The notes under the pieces were generated by a model that saw only the letters and a list, made by a program, of their open reading frames with translations, was not told the DNA's origin and made no database searches. From Sinorhizobium meliloti (lineage in GTDB: Bacteria; Pseudomonadota; Alphaproteobacteria; Rhizobiales; Rhizobiaceae), in NCBI RefSeq assembly GCF_035610345.1, contig NZ_CP141212.1:2893001-2957000 (forward strand): a stretch of DNA of 64,000 nt. The letters are read 5' to 3'. Positions 45,781 to 53,772 of the stretch are shown piece by piece (the first letter of the stretch is position 1; each line of letters starts with the position of its first letter). Made by a program: the position numbers and the translations under genes.

Positions 45781-46770
45781 ATGCCGACCGTCGCTCCGCT
45801 CGATCTCGAAGGTCACGTCGTCGGCGTGGCTTTCCTCAAGGATGTTCCCTTCTTCGCCGGGGCCGCCGGCACGATCCACCGGCTCGATCACGGCCACAAG
45901 ACGACCGAAGCACATGACGGGCTGCTGTCCCTCGTTGTCGACGAGGCGAACGACACGCTGCTGACCGGCGGCGAAGACGGCAAGGTAATGCGCATTTCGG
46001 CAGACGGCACGGCGAGCCTCGTTGCCGACACGGGGCGCAAATGGATCTCGCAAGTTGCTGCGGGACCGCAGGGTGCGGTCGCTTACGCCTACGGCAAGAC
46101 GACGCATGTCCGCCTTTCCGACGGTACCACCAGGGACTTTCCCGAGCAGCGGACCGTCGAAGGCATCGCCTTCGCACCCAAGGGCCTGAGGATCGCCTCC
46201 GCGCGCTACAACGGCGTCTCGCTGCACTGGGTGGCCATGACAGGCCAGCCGGTCGACCTCGAATGGAAGGGCGCCCACACCGCCGTCACCTTCTCTCCCG
46301 ACGGACGCTTCGTCGTCACCGCAATGCAGGAAAATGCGCTGCATGGCTGGAAGCTCGACGCGAAGCCCGGCGCCGAGGCGCGCCACATGCGCATGACCGG
46401 CTATCCGGCCAAGGTGAAGTCGCTTTCCTGGTCAGCGAAGGGCAAGTGGCTCGCATCGTCCGGGGCGCCGGCGGCGATCGTCTGGCCATTTCAGGGCAAG
46501 GACGGGCCGATGGGCAAGGCGCCGCTCGAGCTCGGCACCCGCGCCAACATCATGGTGACGACGGTCGCCTGCCACCCGGCGGACGATATCGTCGCCATCG
46601 GCTATGAGGACGGCATGATCCTTGCCGCCCGCTTCGCGGACAGCAAGGAAGTCCTGTTGCGTCGCCCGGGCAATGGCGCGATCACCGCCATGGCCTGGAA
46701 CAAGAGCGGCCGCCAACTCGCTTTTGGATCGGCGGCGGGCGATTGCGGTGTGGTGGATATCGCCGGGTAG
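45781..46770 (+). CDS. WD40 repeat protein (partner of the CobW GTPase gene)
   Basis: This 329-residue cytosolic protein is built of about seven beta-propeller blades (for example TAVTFSPDGRFVVTAMQENA; VKSLSWSAKGKWLASSG). No enzymatic motif is seen. Its conserved position after the COG0523 gene suggests a role in the same metal process, but the function is unknown. A hairpin overlaps its stop codon. Confidence 0.85.
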   Translation: MPTVAPLDLEGHVVGVAFLKDVPFFAGAAGTIHRLDHGHKTTEAHDGLLSLVVDEANDTLLTGGEDGKVMRISADGTASLVADTGRKWISQVAAGPQGAVAYAYGKTTHVRLSDGTTRDFPEQRTVEGIAFAPKGLRIASARYNGVSLHWVAMTGQPVDLEWKGAHTAVTFSPDGRFVVTAMQENALHGWKLDAKPGAEARHMRMTGYPAKVKSLSWSAKGKWLASSGAPAAIVWPFQGKDGPMGKAPLELGTRANIMVTTVACHPADDIVAIGYEDGMILAARFADSKEVLLRRPGNGAITAMAWNKSGRQLAFGSAAGDCGVVDIAG

Positions 46771-46794
46771 CGGGGGTGAATGCATGCCCCCGCT
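46769..46794 (+). terminator. Hairpin at the end of the WD40 gene
   Basis: AGCGGGGG and CCCCCGCT form an 8-bp stem around a 10-base loop. The stop codon (46768-46770) overlaps its base. No T-run follows, so termination is possible but unproven. Confidence 0.45.
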
Positions 46795-46840
46795 GCGGCG
46801 AAAGGCGGGGTAGCCGGATGGGGGCCGGCTCCGCCTGTTC

Positions 46841-47287
46841 TCACCATTCCAGTTCCAGATGCGGCCGCCCGTCCGATGTCGTCTCGACGGTCCGCCCGCT
46901 CTCATCGATGGTGGCGGTGACCCGCTGGCGGAAGGCGGAGAAGCTCTCGAACGTGACGACGTCGACAGGCTCGTCGAACTTGAACGTCAGGCGATAACGT
47001 CCCGGCTTCGCGCCGATCGCCTGGGCCGAGAGGACTTCCGCTTCGAAAGGCTGGCCGAGATAACGGCCTTTGACCCGCGCCCCGAGCATCCATGGATTGA
47101 AAGCAGGTCGGTTGCCGACAGCCGCGTGCAGCGTGTTCCAATCGCGATAGCCATACTGGGCGGCGATCAGCTCGAGCGACTTGGAGTGGGTGACTTCGTC
47201 ACCCTCCGACACAAGCCGCGATCTCAGGCGTCTGGCCTGGTCCTTCAGCGCATCGAGCGAGGGAAGGCTTCGTAATTCATGCGTCAT
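46841..47287 (-). CDS. Glyoxalase-superfamily-like small protein
   Basis: This 148-residue protein has an N-terminal segment (SLDALKDQARRLRSRLVSEG, then AAQYGYRDWNTLHAAVG) that recurs in many rhizobial small proteins, followed by a beta-rich domain with GRYLGQPFEAEVLSAQ. I assign it only loosely to the glyoxalase-related family. The ATG at 47287 has AGGAG 8 bases upstream, which decides the start. It is convergent with the WD40 gene. Confidence 0.6.
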   Translation of the reverse strand: MTHELRSLPSLDALKDQARRLRSRLVSEGDEVTHSKSLELIAAQYGYRDWNTLHAAVGNRPAFNPWMLGARVKGRYLGQPFEAEVLSAQAIGAKPGRYRLTFKFDEPVDVVTFESFSAFRQRVTATIDESGRTVETTSDGRPHLELEW

Positions 47288-47563
47288 GACAGGGTCTCCT
47301 GTTACGGCATGCATTTCCGGGATGGGTGTCCGCATTGCCATCGGTAGCATGCCGCGGCGTGACCGTGTCGAAAAGAGAGACTTCACCGAAGCTTGACGCT
47401 CGCGGACGGCAGGGGCCCTCGCCCGGCGCCTGAAATAGGGGAAACGACGCAGGCTGTCAAACGCGCGGGGCCGCCGGCGATGCCACTTGCACGCAAGCGA
47501 CCGCCATGGGACGACTTGGCGCCACCAAGAGCGGATGAGGAAAAGTGATCCGGGGAGCACATC

Positions 47564-48199
47564 ATGAGCGAAGTCACCATTCTCGCATTCGCGCTTATCG
47601 CCTTCATCGGCATTGCAACGCCTGGACCGACCGTGCTTCTCGCCCTCACCAATGGTTCGCGTTATGGCGTGAAACGGGCAACGGCAGGAATGATCGGCGC
47701 GATGCTCTCGGATTTCGTGCTGATCGGCGCGGTCGCACTCGGGCTCGGCGCACTGCTCGCAGCGTCGGAATTCTGGTTCTCCGTGATCAAATGGCTGGGC
47801 GCCGCCTATCTCGCCTATCTCGGCGTCATGCTGCTGCGATCGCGCGGGACGCTGGAACTCCCGCCGCAAGCGTCGCAGGCCATGGATGCCGGGGCGACGC
47901 GCTCCATCTTCACCAAGAGCCTTCTCGTCGCCGTCACCAATCCCAAGGGCTATCTGTTCTTTTCGGCCTTTCTGCCGCAATTCATCGATCCCGCCCTGCC
48001 ACAGGCGCCGCAATACGCCATGCTGGCCATCGTCTTCGCGTCGATCGATTTCGTGGTGATGTTCGGTTATGCCCTGCTCGGGTCGCAGGCGGTACGCTTC
48101 ATGAGGCGCTCCGGCGCGATCTGGCTCGACCGCATCTGCGGCGGCGCACTGCTGGCGCTCGCCGGATCTCTGGCGCTCTATCGCCGCGCTGCGAATTGA
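47564..48199 (+). CDS. LysE/RhtB family amino-acid exporter
   Basis: This 211-residue inner-membrane protein has about six transmembrane segments and the LysE signature near the N-terminus (ATPGPTVLLALTNGSRYGVK). Later, LLVAVTNPKGYLFFSAFLPQF is typical. It exports small amino acids or homoserine-like compounds; the substrate is not evident. It stands alone, with repeats behind it. Confidence 0.92.
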   Translation: MSEVTILAFALIAFIGIATPGPTVLLALTNGSRYGVKRATAGMIGAMLSDFVLIGAVALGLGALLAASEFWFSVIKWLGAAYLAYLGVMLLRSRGTLELPPQASQAMDAGATRSIFTKSLLVAVTNPKGYLFFSAFLPQFIDPALPQAPQYAMLAIVFASIDFVVMFGYALLGSQAVRFMRRSGAIWLDRICGGALLALAGSLALYRRAAN

Positions 48200-48253
48200 A
48201 AGGCTTCGGCACAACGTGTGGCATGGTCATTCGAAGGGAATGGCCGTGCTTTA

Positions 48254-48352
48254 GAGCATTTCACCGTTTGATAGAAACACTGAAATGCTTCAACCGTTTG
48301 ATCCAACGCACTTCCGGACGGAAAACCGTTACACACTTTCCTGGAAGTGCTC
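48254..48352 (-). repeat. Companion hairpin plus inverted 46-bp repeat
   Basis: The hairpin at 48254-48290 (GCATTTC and GAAATGC arms) is followed by a reverse-oriented copy of the 46-bp element at 48308-48352. Together they occupy most of the spacer between the LysE and GNAT genes, which are convergent. Confidence 0.8.
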
Positions 48353-48436
48353 TGAAGCGCCACAGCGCTCCCGCCGCGATGGGCGGCAGGAGCGCTGCTG
48401 ATAATCCACCTCCGCAGGGTGGGAGGCGGAAGAAAT

Positions 48437-49027
48437 TCAGGCCGCGCGGCGAAGCGGCGGCAAAGCGAGTTTCCGGCCGCTGGGAACCAGCATCCCGGCA
48501 GCACCGTCGAGCCAGCCTTCCTTGAGCTCGAGCGCCAGGAAGCGGTTGCGTTCGAAAGGACCGGGCATCACGAGATGCTGTGCGCGCTGCGCGAAGAAGC
48601 CGAAACGTTCGTAATAGGCGGCGTCGCCGACGAGCAGGACAGCGCCATGGCCGCGGTTCTTGGCTTCCTGGATCGCCGCGCGCATCAGCATGCCGCCGAT
48701 ACCTTTGCCCTCATGCGCCGGATCGACCGCAAGCGGGCCGAGCAGCAGCGCCGGCACCGCCTGGCCCTCGCGGTTGACGCCGGCCTCGACGTTCCAGAGG
48801 CGTACGGTGCCGATGACGTGACCGTCCGCATCCCGCGCGACAAGGGCAAGGCCCTCGGCAGGCACGCGGCCGCGGCGCAGCTTCTCCGACGATTTCCTGC
48901 GGCGACCCGCGCCCATGGCACGGTCGAGCAGGTTCTCGCGCGCAACGACATCGCCCGGGTTTTCCGAGTCGATTAAAAAGGTGGTTGGCGCGAAGAACGC
49001 GCGCAGGGAATCAACAACAGCGGCCAT
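48437..49027 (-). CDS. GNAT family N-acetyltransferase
   Basis: This 196-residue protein has the acetyl-CoA-binding motif A (LLGPLAVDPAHEGKGIGGML) and motif B (VLLVGDAAYYERFGF). It resembles the YhbS-type subgroup. The substrate is unknown. It lies 85 bp downstream of odc on the same strand, separated by a strong hairpin, so it may still be partly co-transcribed with odc. Confidence 0.88.
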   Translation of the reverse strand: MAAVVDSLRAFFAPTTFLIDSENPGDVVARENLLDRAMGAGRRRKSSEKLRRGRVPAEGLALVARDADGHVIGTVRLWNVEAGVNREGQAVPALLLGPLAVDPAHEGKGIGGMLMRAAIQEAKNRGHGAVLLVGDAAYYERFGFFAQRAQHLVMPGPFERNRFLALELKEGWLDGAAGMLVPSGRKLALPPLRRAA

Positions 49028-49084
49028 CTGGGCCTCCCGTCATCAAAACCGCTTCAGGCGGACCGGACATGAATTGTGAAAGCC

Positions 49085-49104
49085 GCTCCCGCTTGAGCGG
49101 GAGC
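49085..49104 (-). terminator. Hairpin downstream of odc
   Basis: GCTCCCGC and GCGGGAGC form a perfect 8-bp stem with a 4-base loop, 8 bp past the odc stop. On the minus strand it is followed by GGCTTTC, a weak T-rich tail. Confidence 0.6.
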
Positions 49105-49112
49105 GAGCAGGA

Positions 49113-50246
49113 TCAGATGACATAGGCCTTCAGAGGCTCGAAGCCGTTGAAGGCGACGGCCGAGTAGGTCGTCGTGTAGGCGCCCGTGCCTTCGATCAGA
49201 ACCTCGTCGCCGATCGTCAGCGAGATCGGCAGCGGATACATGTTCTTCTCATAGAGCACGTCGGCCGAGTCGCAGGTCGGGCCGGCGAGCACGCAGGGTT
49301 CCATCGCATCGGCATCGCGGGCCGTACGGATCGGATAGCGGATCGCCTCGTCCATCGTCTCGGCGAGACCGCCGAACTTGCCGATGTCGAGGAAGACCCA
49401 ACGGTGGCTGTCGTTGTCCGACTTCTTCGACACGAGAACGACTTCCGCCTTGATCACGCCGGCATTTCCCACCATGCCGCGGCCCGGCTCGATGATCGTC
49501 TCCGGAATGTTGTTGCCGAAGTGCTTCTTCAGCGCGCCGAAGATTGCCTGGCCATAGGCTTCGGCCGACGGAACGTCCCTGAGGTACTTCGTCGGGAAGC
49601 CGCCGCCCATGTTGACCATCTTGAGCTCGATGCCCTGCTTGGCAAGCTGGACGAAGACACGCTTGGCATCGGCAAGAGCCGCATCCCATGCATCGAGCTT
49701 CGTCATCTGCGAGCCGACATGGAACGAGACGCCGTAGGAAACGAGCCCGAGCTGGTGCGCATAGACGAGCACGTCGACCGCCATCTGCGGCACGCAGCCG
49801 AACTTGCGCGACAGCGGCCATTCGGCGCCTTCGCCATCGGTGAGCACGCGGCAGAAGACACGGGCGCCGGGAGCGGCGCGCGCTATCTTCTCGACCTCTT
49901 CGTGGCTGTCCACCGCAAAGAGGCTGATGCCCAGCGCATGGGCGCGCGCAACGTCCCGCTCCTTCTTGATGGTGTTGCCATAGGAGATGCGGTTCGGGGT
50001 CGCGCCTGCATCGAGCGCCATTTCGATTTCGGCGACCGACGCGCAATCGAAGTTGGAGCCGAGGCCGGCGAGAAGGCGCAAGACTTCCGGCGCCGGGTTT
50101 GCCTTAACGGCATAGTAGATCGCGCTGTCGGGCAGCGCATGACGGAAGGCCTTGAAATTATCGCGCACGACGTCGAGGTCGACAACGAGGCAAGGACCTT
50201 CGGGTCGTCGGGTGTTGAGGAAGTCGATGATACGTGCGGTGGTCAT
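49113..50246 (-). CDS. odc: Ornithine/lysine decarboxylase, alanine-racemase fold (PLP)
   Basis: This 377-residue fold-type III decarboxylase makes putrescine (and possibly cadaverine). The PLP lysine is in YYAVKANPAPEVLR, the glycine loop in NMGGGFPTKY, the phosphate-binding segment in EPGRGMVG, and the active-site Cys in GPTCDSADVL. Length matches alphaproteobacterial Odc. The ATG at 50246 has GGGGA 8 bases upstream and is chosen over 50252. An unusually long, structured leader precedes it, suggesting RNA-level control by polyamines or ornithine. Confidence 0.94.
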   Translation of the reverse strand: MTTARIIDFLNTRRPEGPCLVVDLDVVRDNFKAFRHALPDSAIYYAVKANPAPEVLRLLAGLGSNFDCASVAEIEMALDAGATPNRISYGNTIKKERDVARAHALGISLFAVDSHEEVEKIARAAPGARVFCRVLTDGEGAEWPLSRKFGCVPQMAVDVLVYAHQLGLVSYGVSFHVGSQMTKLDAWDAALADAKRVFVQLAKQGIELKMVNMGGGFPTKYLRDVPSAEAYGQAIFGALKKHFGNNIPETIIEPGRGMVGNAGVIKAEVVLVSKKSDNDSHRWVFLDIGKFGGLAETMDEAIRYPIRTARDADAMEPCVLAGPTCDSADVLYEKNMYPLPISLTIGDEVLIEGTGAYTTTYSAVAFNGFEPLKAYVI

Positions 50247-50720
50247 GGCCATATTCCCCGATCCATTAGACTCCACATTTGTGGAGGACAAAGGGCATAC
50301 GCACGCCTGCACTGGAACCAGCCGGTGGAGACCCCGGAACCATGCATGCGCTCGATGCGCGAATGTGAATCAAAGCCCGCAAAGGCTAGGATTCGGCTTT
50401 GTCTGCCATGGATTGGAGGGAATAACCCAACCGCACTTCCGGCAATGAAGGTGTGCCTCTTCAGTAACCCCGGCTGTTGGAAAGCCGGCAGACACCAGAA
50501 AGGCCCGCACCGTCGTTGCTTCAAGATGTCCTCGCATTTCCCGGTTGGCCGGAATAGCGACTGGAGGGGTTAGTTCCAGGTACCTTACCGATAACCTCAC
50601 CTAATCGAGGGTCGGCGGACACCCACAGGCACGTGCGACTTTGGGCAAGGCGTAGGTAAGAAAAATCATCGTCGTAATCAAGAGGTTTTTCCATCTCGCC
50701 ACTAATTTTTTCTGGACCGG
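50247..50720 (-). ncRNA. Long odc leader, candidate speF-type regulatory RNA
   Basis: About 590 bp separate odc from the divergent lysR gene, by far the longest spacer here. Alphaproteobacterial ornithine decarboxylase genes are known to carry the speF leader RNA. Several stems are visible on the minus strand: CCGGCT/AGCCGG with a 7-base loop (in the 50470s), CAAAGCC/GGCTTTG (50371-50401), and CTCCACA/TGTGGAG (50271-50286) close to the odc start. I could not align it to the speF model, so the class and the exact boundaries are tentative. Confidence 0.45.
50521..50694 (-). CDS. Possible leader peptide upstream of odc (57 codons)
   Basis: An ATG at 50694 opens a frame beginning MEKPLDYDDDFSYLRLAQSR and ending at 50521, about 275 bp before odc. 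Its codon use (TTA, CTA, CGA, many A/T third positions) is unlike neighbouring genes, which fits a leader peptide or an RNA region that is not coding. The ribosome site is weak (GTGGCGAG directly before the ATG). In gammaproteobacteria speF is controlled by an ornithine-sensing leader peptide; a similar role here is speculation. Confidence 0.3.
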   Translation of the reverse strand: MEKPLDYDDDFSYLRLAQSRTCLWVSADPRLGEVIGKVPGTNPSSRYSGQPGNARTS

Positions 50721-50734
50721 GCAACGGCGCCAGT

Positions 50735-50751
50735 GTTCACTTTGGCTGAAC
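50735..50751. promoter_or_regulatory. LysR-type operator candidate
   Basis: GTTCA and TGAAC flank a 7-base spacer, containing the T-N11-A core typical for LysR regulators. It lies 87 bp upstream of the lysR start and upstream of the divergent odc leader. Confidence 0.5.
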
Positions 50752-50837
50752 GATCGCAGCAGGCCGTGTGTGCGGGCGGGAACCGAGACCCGCCTACCCA
50801 AGCGCGTTTTCGCCTGCACGCCAGAGAAAGACGAACC

Positions 50838-51731
50838 ATGGATACCTTGACCCGCATCCGCGCCTTCATCGATGTCGTGGACGCGGAAGGCTTTTCGGCC
50901 GCGGCCCGGCGCATCGGCAAATCCAAGGCGCTGCTGTCGAAATATGTACGCGAACTCGAGGACGAGCTCGGCGCGCTGCTGTTGAACCGCACGACGCGCC
51001 AGTTCTCGCTGACCGAGGCCGGCCACACCTATTATCGCAGCGCATCGGAAATCCTGAAGGAGATCGACAACCTCGCCGATCTCGTGCGTGCCAACAATTC
51101 CGACCTCAAGGGCCGATTGCGAATCACCGTGCCGAGGACTTTCGTCGACGCGGATATCGGCCAGTCCCTGATCGACTTCGGCAAGGAGCATCCCGAACTG
51201 TCGCTCGACATCGTCTCGGACGACCGGTTCATCGACCTCGTCGAGGAAGGATTCGACGTCGCCATCCGAATCACCCGGCTCGAGGACTCGACGCTGATCG
51301 CCCGCAAGCTCGACGACTTCCAGGTGCTGGTCTGCGCCTCGCCGGATTTCATGGCCAAGGCCGGCGCCCTTGCGCATCCGAGCGAACTTTCCAAGCTGCC
51401 GTGCATCCTCGACACCAACGGCCGATCCTATTCGAGCTGGCGTTTCGTCGAAAAGGACGGTTCGCCATTCACCGTGCCGGTCAGCGGGCAGATCGAGGTC
51501 AACAGTCCACTTGCCGCGGCGCGGGCCGCGGTGAGCGGCATCGGAGTGGCGGTCCTTCCCGATTTCATCGCCCGGCCGAAGATCGCTTCCGGCGAGCTCG
51601 TGACGTTCTTCGACGATTTCCTGCCCAAGGATCGCGGCATCTACGCCATCTATCCGCATCGTCGTTACCTCCCGACCAAGGTTCGCACCTTCGTCGACTT
51701 CCTCCACAGCTGGTTCCGCAGCACGCGCTGA
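50838..51731 (+). CDS. LysR family transcriptional regulator
   Basis: This 297-residue regulator has the N-terminal helix-turn-helix (FIDVVDAEGFSAAARRIGKS, KALLSKYVRELEDELGALLL) and the ligand-binding domain from about residue 90. It belongs to the same subgroup as the regulator at 5732-6688. The ATG at 50838 is supported by homology; the ribosome site is weak. It is divergent from the odc leader and could control it, or the DUF1007/NicO pair that follows 118 bp later. Confidence 0.92.
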   Translation: MDTLTRIRAFIDVVDAEGFSAAARRIGKSKALLSKYVRELEDELGALLLNRTTRQFSLTEAGHTYYRSASEILKEIDNLADLVRANNSDLKGRLRITVPRTFVDADIGQSLIDFGKEHPELSLDIVSDDRFIDLVEEGFDVAIRITRLEDSTLIARKLDDFQVLVCASPDFMAKAGALAHPSELSKLPCILDTNGRSYSSWRFVEKDGSPFTVPVSGQIEVNSPLAAARAAVSGIGVAVLPDFIARPKIASGELVTFFDDFLPKDRGIYAIYPHRRYLPTKVRTFVDFLHSWFRSTR

Positions 51732-51849
51732 TGCGACTGCGATCCTTCCTCACGCGTTGGAACGACGCGCTGCAAGTCCCAATTCCGTCTCATTTACGGT
51801 ACATTCGGGGACGATTCGCGCGGCCCCGGCCGAAAGGATTCCCATTCCC

Positions 51850-52494
51850 ATGAAAATACAAAGCCTCGTCATGGCCGGCCTTGCGACGCTCCTCGCGCCC
51901 ACGCTCGCCTTCGCCCACCCGCATATATTCGCGGAAGCCCGCCTCGAGATCGTCTCGGACGACACGGGCGGGATCGGCGAGTTGAGGAATGTCTGGCGGT
52001 TCGACGAGCTGTTTTCGGCAAGCGTCGTTCTCGACTTCGACAAGAACGCGAACGCCACGCTCGACCCGGATGAACTGAAGGAAGTCGGCCAGACGGTGCT
52101 CGAGTCGCTGGCGGAGTACAACTATTACACGTCGATTTCCGACAACGGCAAATCCGTGAAGGTCAGCAGACCCGACAGCATCACCGTCGATTACAAGGAT
52201 AACCAGCTCCTGATGATGTTTGCGGTCAAGCCTGCCGAGACCATGCCGCTTAAGGGCAAGCTTTCCTTCGGCGTCTACGACCCGACCATGTATACCGCCA
52301 TGGATTTCCCGACCGACGAGGACCTCTCCGTCGTCGGCGAAAAGATCGAGGCCTGCCAGCATCAGGTGGTGCGGCCCGATCCCGACGAAGTGCTGGCGGA
52401 GAACAAGGACACGCTGACCGACGCCTTCTGGAACGATCCGACCGGGACCGACACGTCGAAGCTTTTTGCAACCAGGATCGAGATCACATGCTGA
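51850..52494 (+). CDS. DUF1007 family periplasmic protein
   Basis: This 214-residue secreted protein has a signal peptide (about residues 1-22, ending AFA). The mature protein begins with HPHIFAEARLEIV, a His-x-His likely to bind metal, and shows the family segment FDELFSASVVLDFDKNAN. DUF1007 proteins nearly always precede NicO transporters, as here, with a 7-bp overlap. It is probably a periplasmic metal-binding partner of that transporter. Confidence 0.88.
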   Translation: MKIQSLVMAGLATLLAPTLAFAHPHIFAEARLEIVSDDTGGIGELRNVWRFDELFSASVVLDFDKNANATLDPDELKEVGQTVLESLAEYNYYTSISDNGKSVKVSRPDSITVDYKDNQLLMMFAVKPAETMPLKGKLSFGVYDPTMYTAMDFPTDEDLSVVGEKIEACQHQVVRPDPDEVLAENKDTLTDAFWNDPTGTDTSKLFATRIEITC

Positions 52495-53519
52495 ATGCCC
52501 GCGACGCCGGCCGCCTGATAGCGGCCGCCTTCCTGTTGACGGTCTTTTCCGCAACCGTCGCCGCCGCACAGTCGCCTCTCGGCATCGGCACGGCCGAGCC
52601 CTCCATCCGGACGACAGGCTTTCTTGGCGGTTTCTTTTCCTGGGTGAACATGGAGCAGCAGGGCTTCTACCGAATGCTGACCGACGCGCTCAAGGACATG
52701 CGCGAGAACCCGTGGCAGCTCTGGTCCTTGATCGGCCTTTCCTTCACCTACGGTGTCTTCCACGCCGCCGGTCCGGGCCACGGCAAGGCAGTCATCTCCT
52801 CCTACATGATCGCCAATGAGACGGAACTGAAGAGGGGCGTGCTGCTTTCCTTCCTCTCCTCGATCCTGCAGGGCGTCGTTGCCATCCTCCTGATCGGCGC
52901 CGTCTATCTCGTGCTGCGCGGCTCCTCGATCAGCATGACGAACGCCACCCGTGCACTCGAAATCGCGAGCTATGCGCTGATCGCTGCCTTCGGCGGTTGG
53001 CTGGTCTTCCGCAAGCTGCGATCGATGCTGCGTCCGGCCCCTGCCCCTGCCACGATGCATGCCGATGACGTTCATGGCCACAGCCACGAGCATCATCATC
53101 ATCATCATCACCATCACCACCACGCGCATGGGCCTGGCGAGGTCTGCGCCACCTGCGGCCACGCCCACGCACCCGATCCGGCGCTCCTGAAGGGCGACCG
53201 CTTCGCGCTCAGCGAAGCCTGGTCGGCGATTGTCGCAGTCGGCTTGCGGCCTTGCTCCGGCGCACTGATCGTGCTGTCCTTCGCCCTCCTGAACGGGCTC
53301 TATCTCGGCGGCGTGCTTTCGGTCTTCGCCATGTCGATCGGTACGGCAATCACCGTTTCGATCCTGGCGACCATGGCCGTCACGGCCAAGGGCATTGCCG
53401 TGCGCTATGCCTCCAGCGATTCGGCTGCGGCGCGTATCTCGAACGCCATCGAGATCGCCGGTGCTTTGCTTGTCCTGCTGCTCGGGCTGGTGCTTCTGGG
53501 CGCGTCACTGCAGAGCTGA
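52488..53519 (+). CDS. NicO/RcnA-like nickel/cobalt (or zinc) transporter
   Basis: This 343-residue inner-membrane protein has an N-terminal signal-like segment, then about six transmembrane helices. The conserved motif HAAGPGHGKAVISSY is seen near residue 92; a loop near 195-225 contains eleven consecutive His flanked by further His and CATCGHAH. The C-terminal helices hold GLRPCSGALIVLSFALL. Members transport Ni or Co; the pairing with DUF1007 and the His loop leave zinc possible too. It overlaps the DUF1007 gene by 7 bp. Confidence 0.88.
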   Translation: MLNARDAGRLIAAAFLLTVFSATVAAAQSPLGIGTAEPSIRTTGFLGGFFSWVNMEQQGFYRMLTDALKDMRENPWQLWSLIGLSFTYGVFHAAGPGHGKAVISSYMIANETELKRGVLLSFLSSILQGVVAILLIGAVYLVLRGSSISMTNATRALEIASYALIAAFGGWLVFRKLRSMLRPAPAPATMHADDVHGHSHEHHHHHHHHHHHAHGPGEVCATCGHAHAPDPALLKGDRFALSEAWSAIVAVGLRPCSGALIVLSFALLNGLYLGGVLSVFAMSIGTAITVSILATMAVTAKGIAVRYASSDSAAARISNAIEIAGALLVLLLGLVLLGASLQS

Positions 53520-53559
53520 GGCGCGCCGTCAGCGCATGCGGGCGCGTCGATCGCGAGAA

Positions 53560-53772
53560 TTACAGTCCCTTCCGGCGCTGATGGCGGGCGCGCAGCCAGA
53601 AGATCAGGAAGAAGCCTATCACGAACAGGCAGCCGACCGCGGCCGCAAGCCATGGGGATATGTCGCCGAGCCTCACCATGATCGACGGCAACGCGAAGAA
53701 GCCGATCCCGACCACCAGCAGAATGATGGCTGCCGCGACGGCGGGCGATTTCTCCTTCTCGGGCGTGCTCAC
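53560..53772 (-). CDS. Small two-helix membrane protein
   Basis: This 70-residue protein has two hydrophobic segments (AVAAAIILLVVGIGFFALPS and WLAAAVGCLFVIGFFLIFWL) and a basic C-terminus (RARHQRRKGL). The GTG at 53772 is supported by GGAGG 7 bases upstream and by a 4-bp overlap with the stop of the GNAT gene upstream. I do not recognise its family; the operon link suggests membrane association of that acetyltransferase or a shared stress role. Confidence 0.75.
   Translation of the reverse strand: MSTPEKEKSPAVAAAIILLVVGIGFFALPSIMVRLGDISPWLAAAVGCLFVIGFFLIFWLRARHQRRKGL

Noticed and set aside
46841..48214. 457-residue minus-strand frame across the LysE gene
   Set aside because: Only its last 148 codons are supported (ribosome site at 47287); the rest is antisense to the LysE exporter.
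50243..50600. Two further small minus-strand frames in the odc leader (93 and 76 residues)
   Set aside because: They overlap each other in different frames, lack ribosome sites and show no protein-like pattern; the region is better explained as leader RNA.
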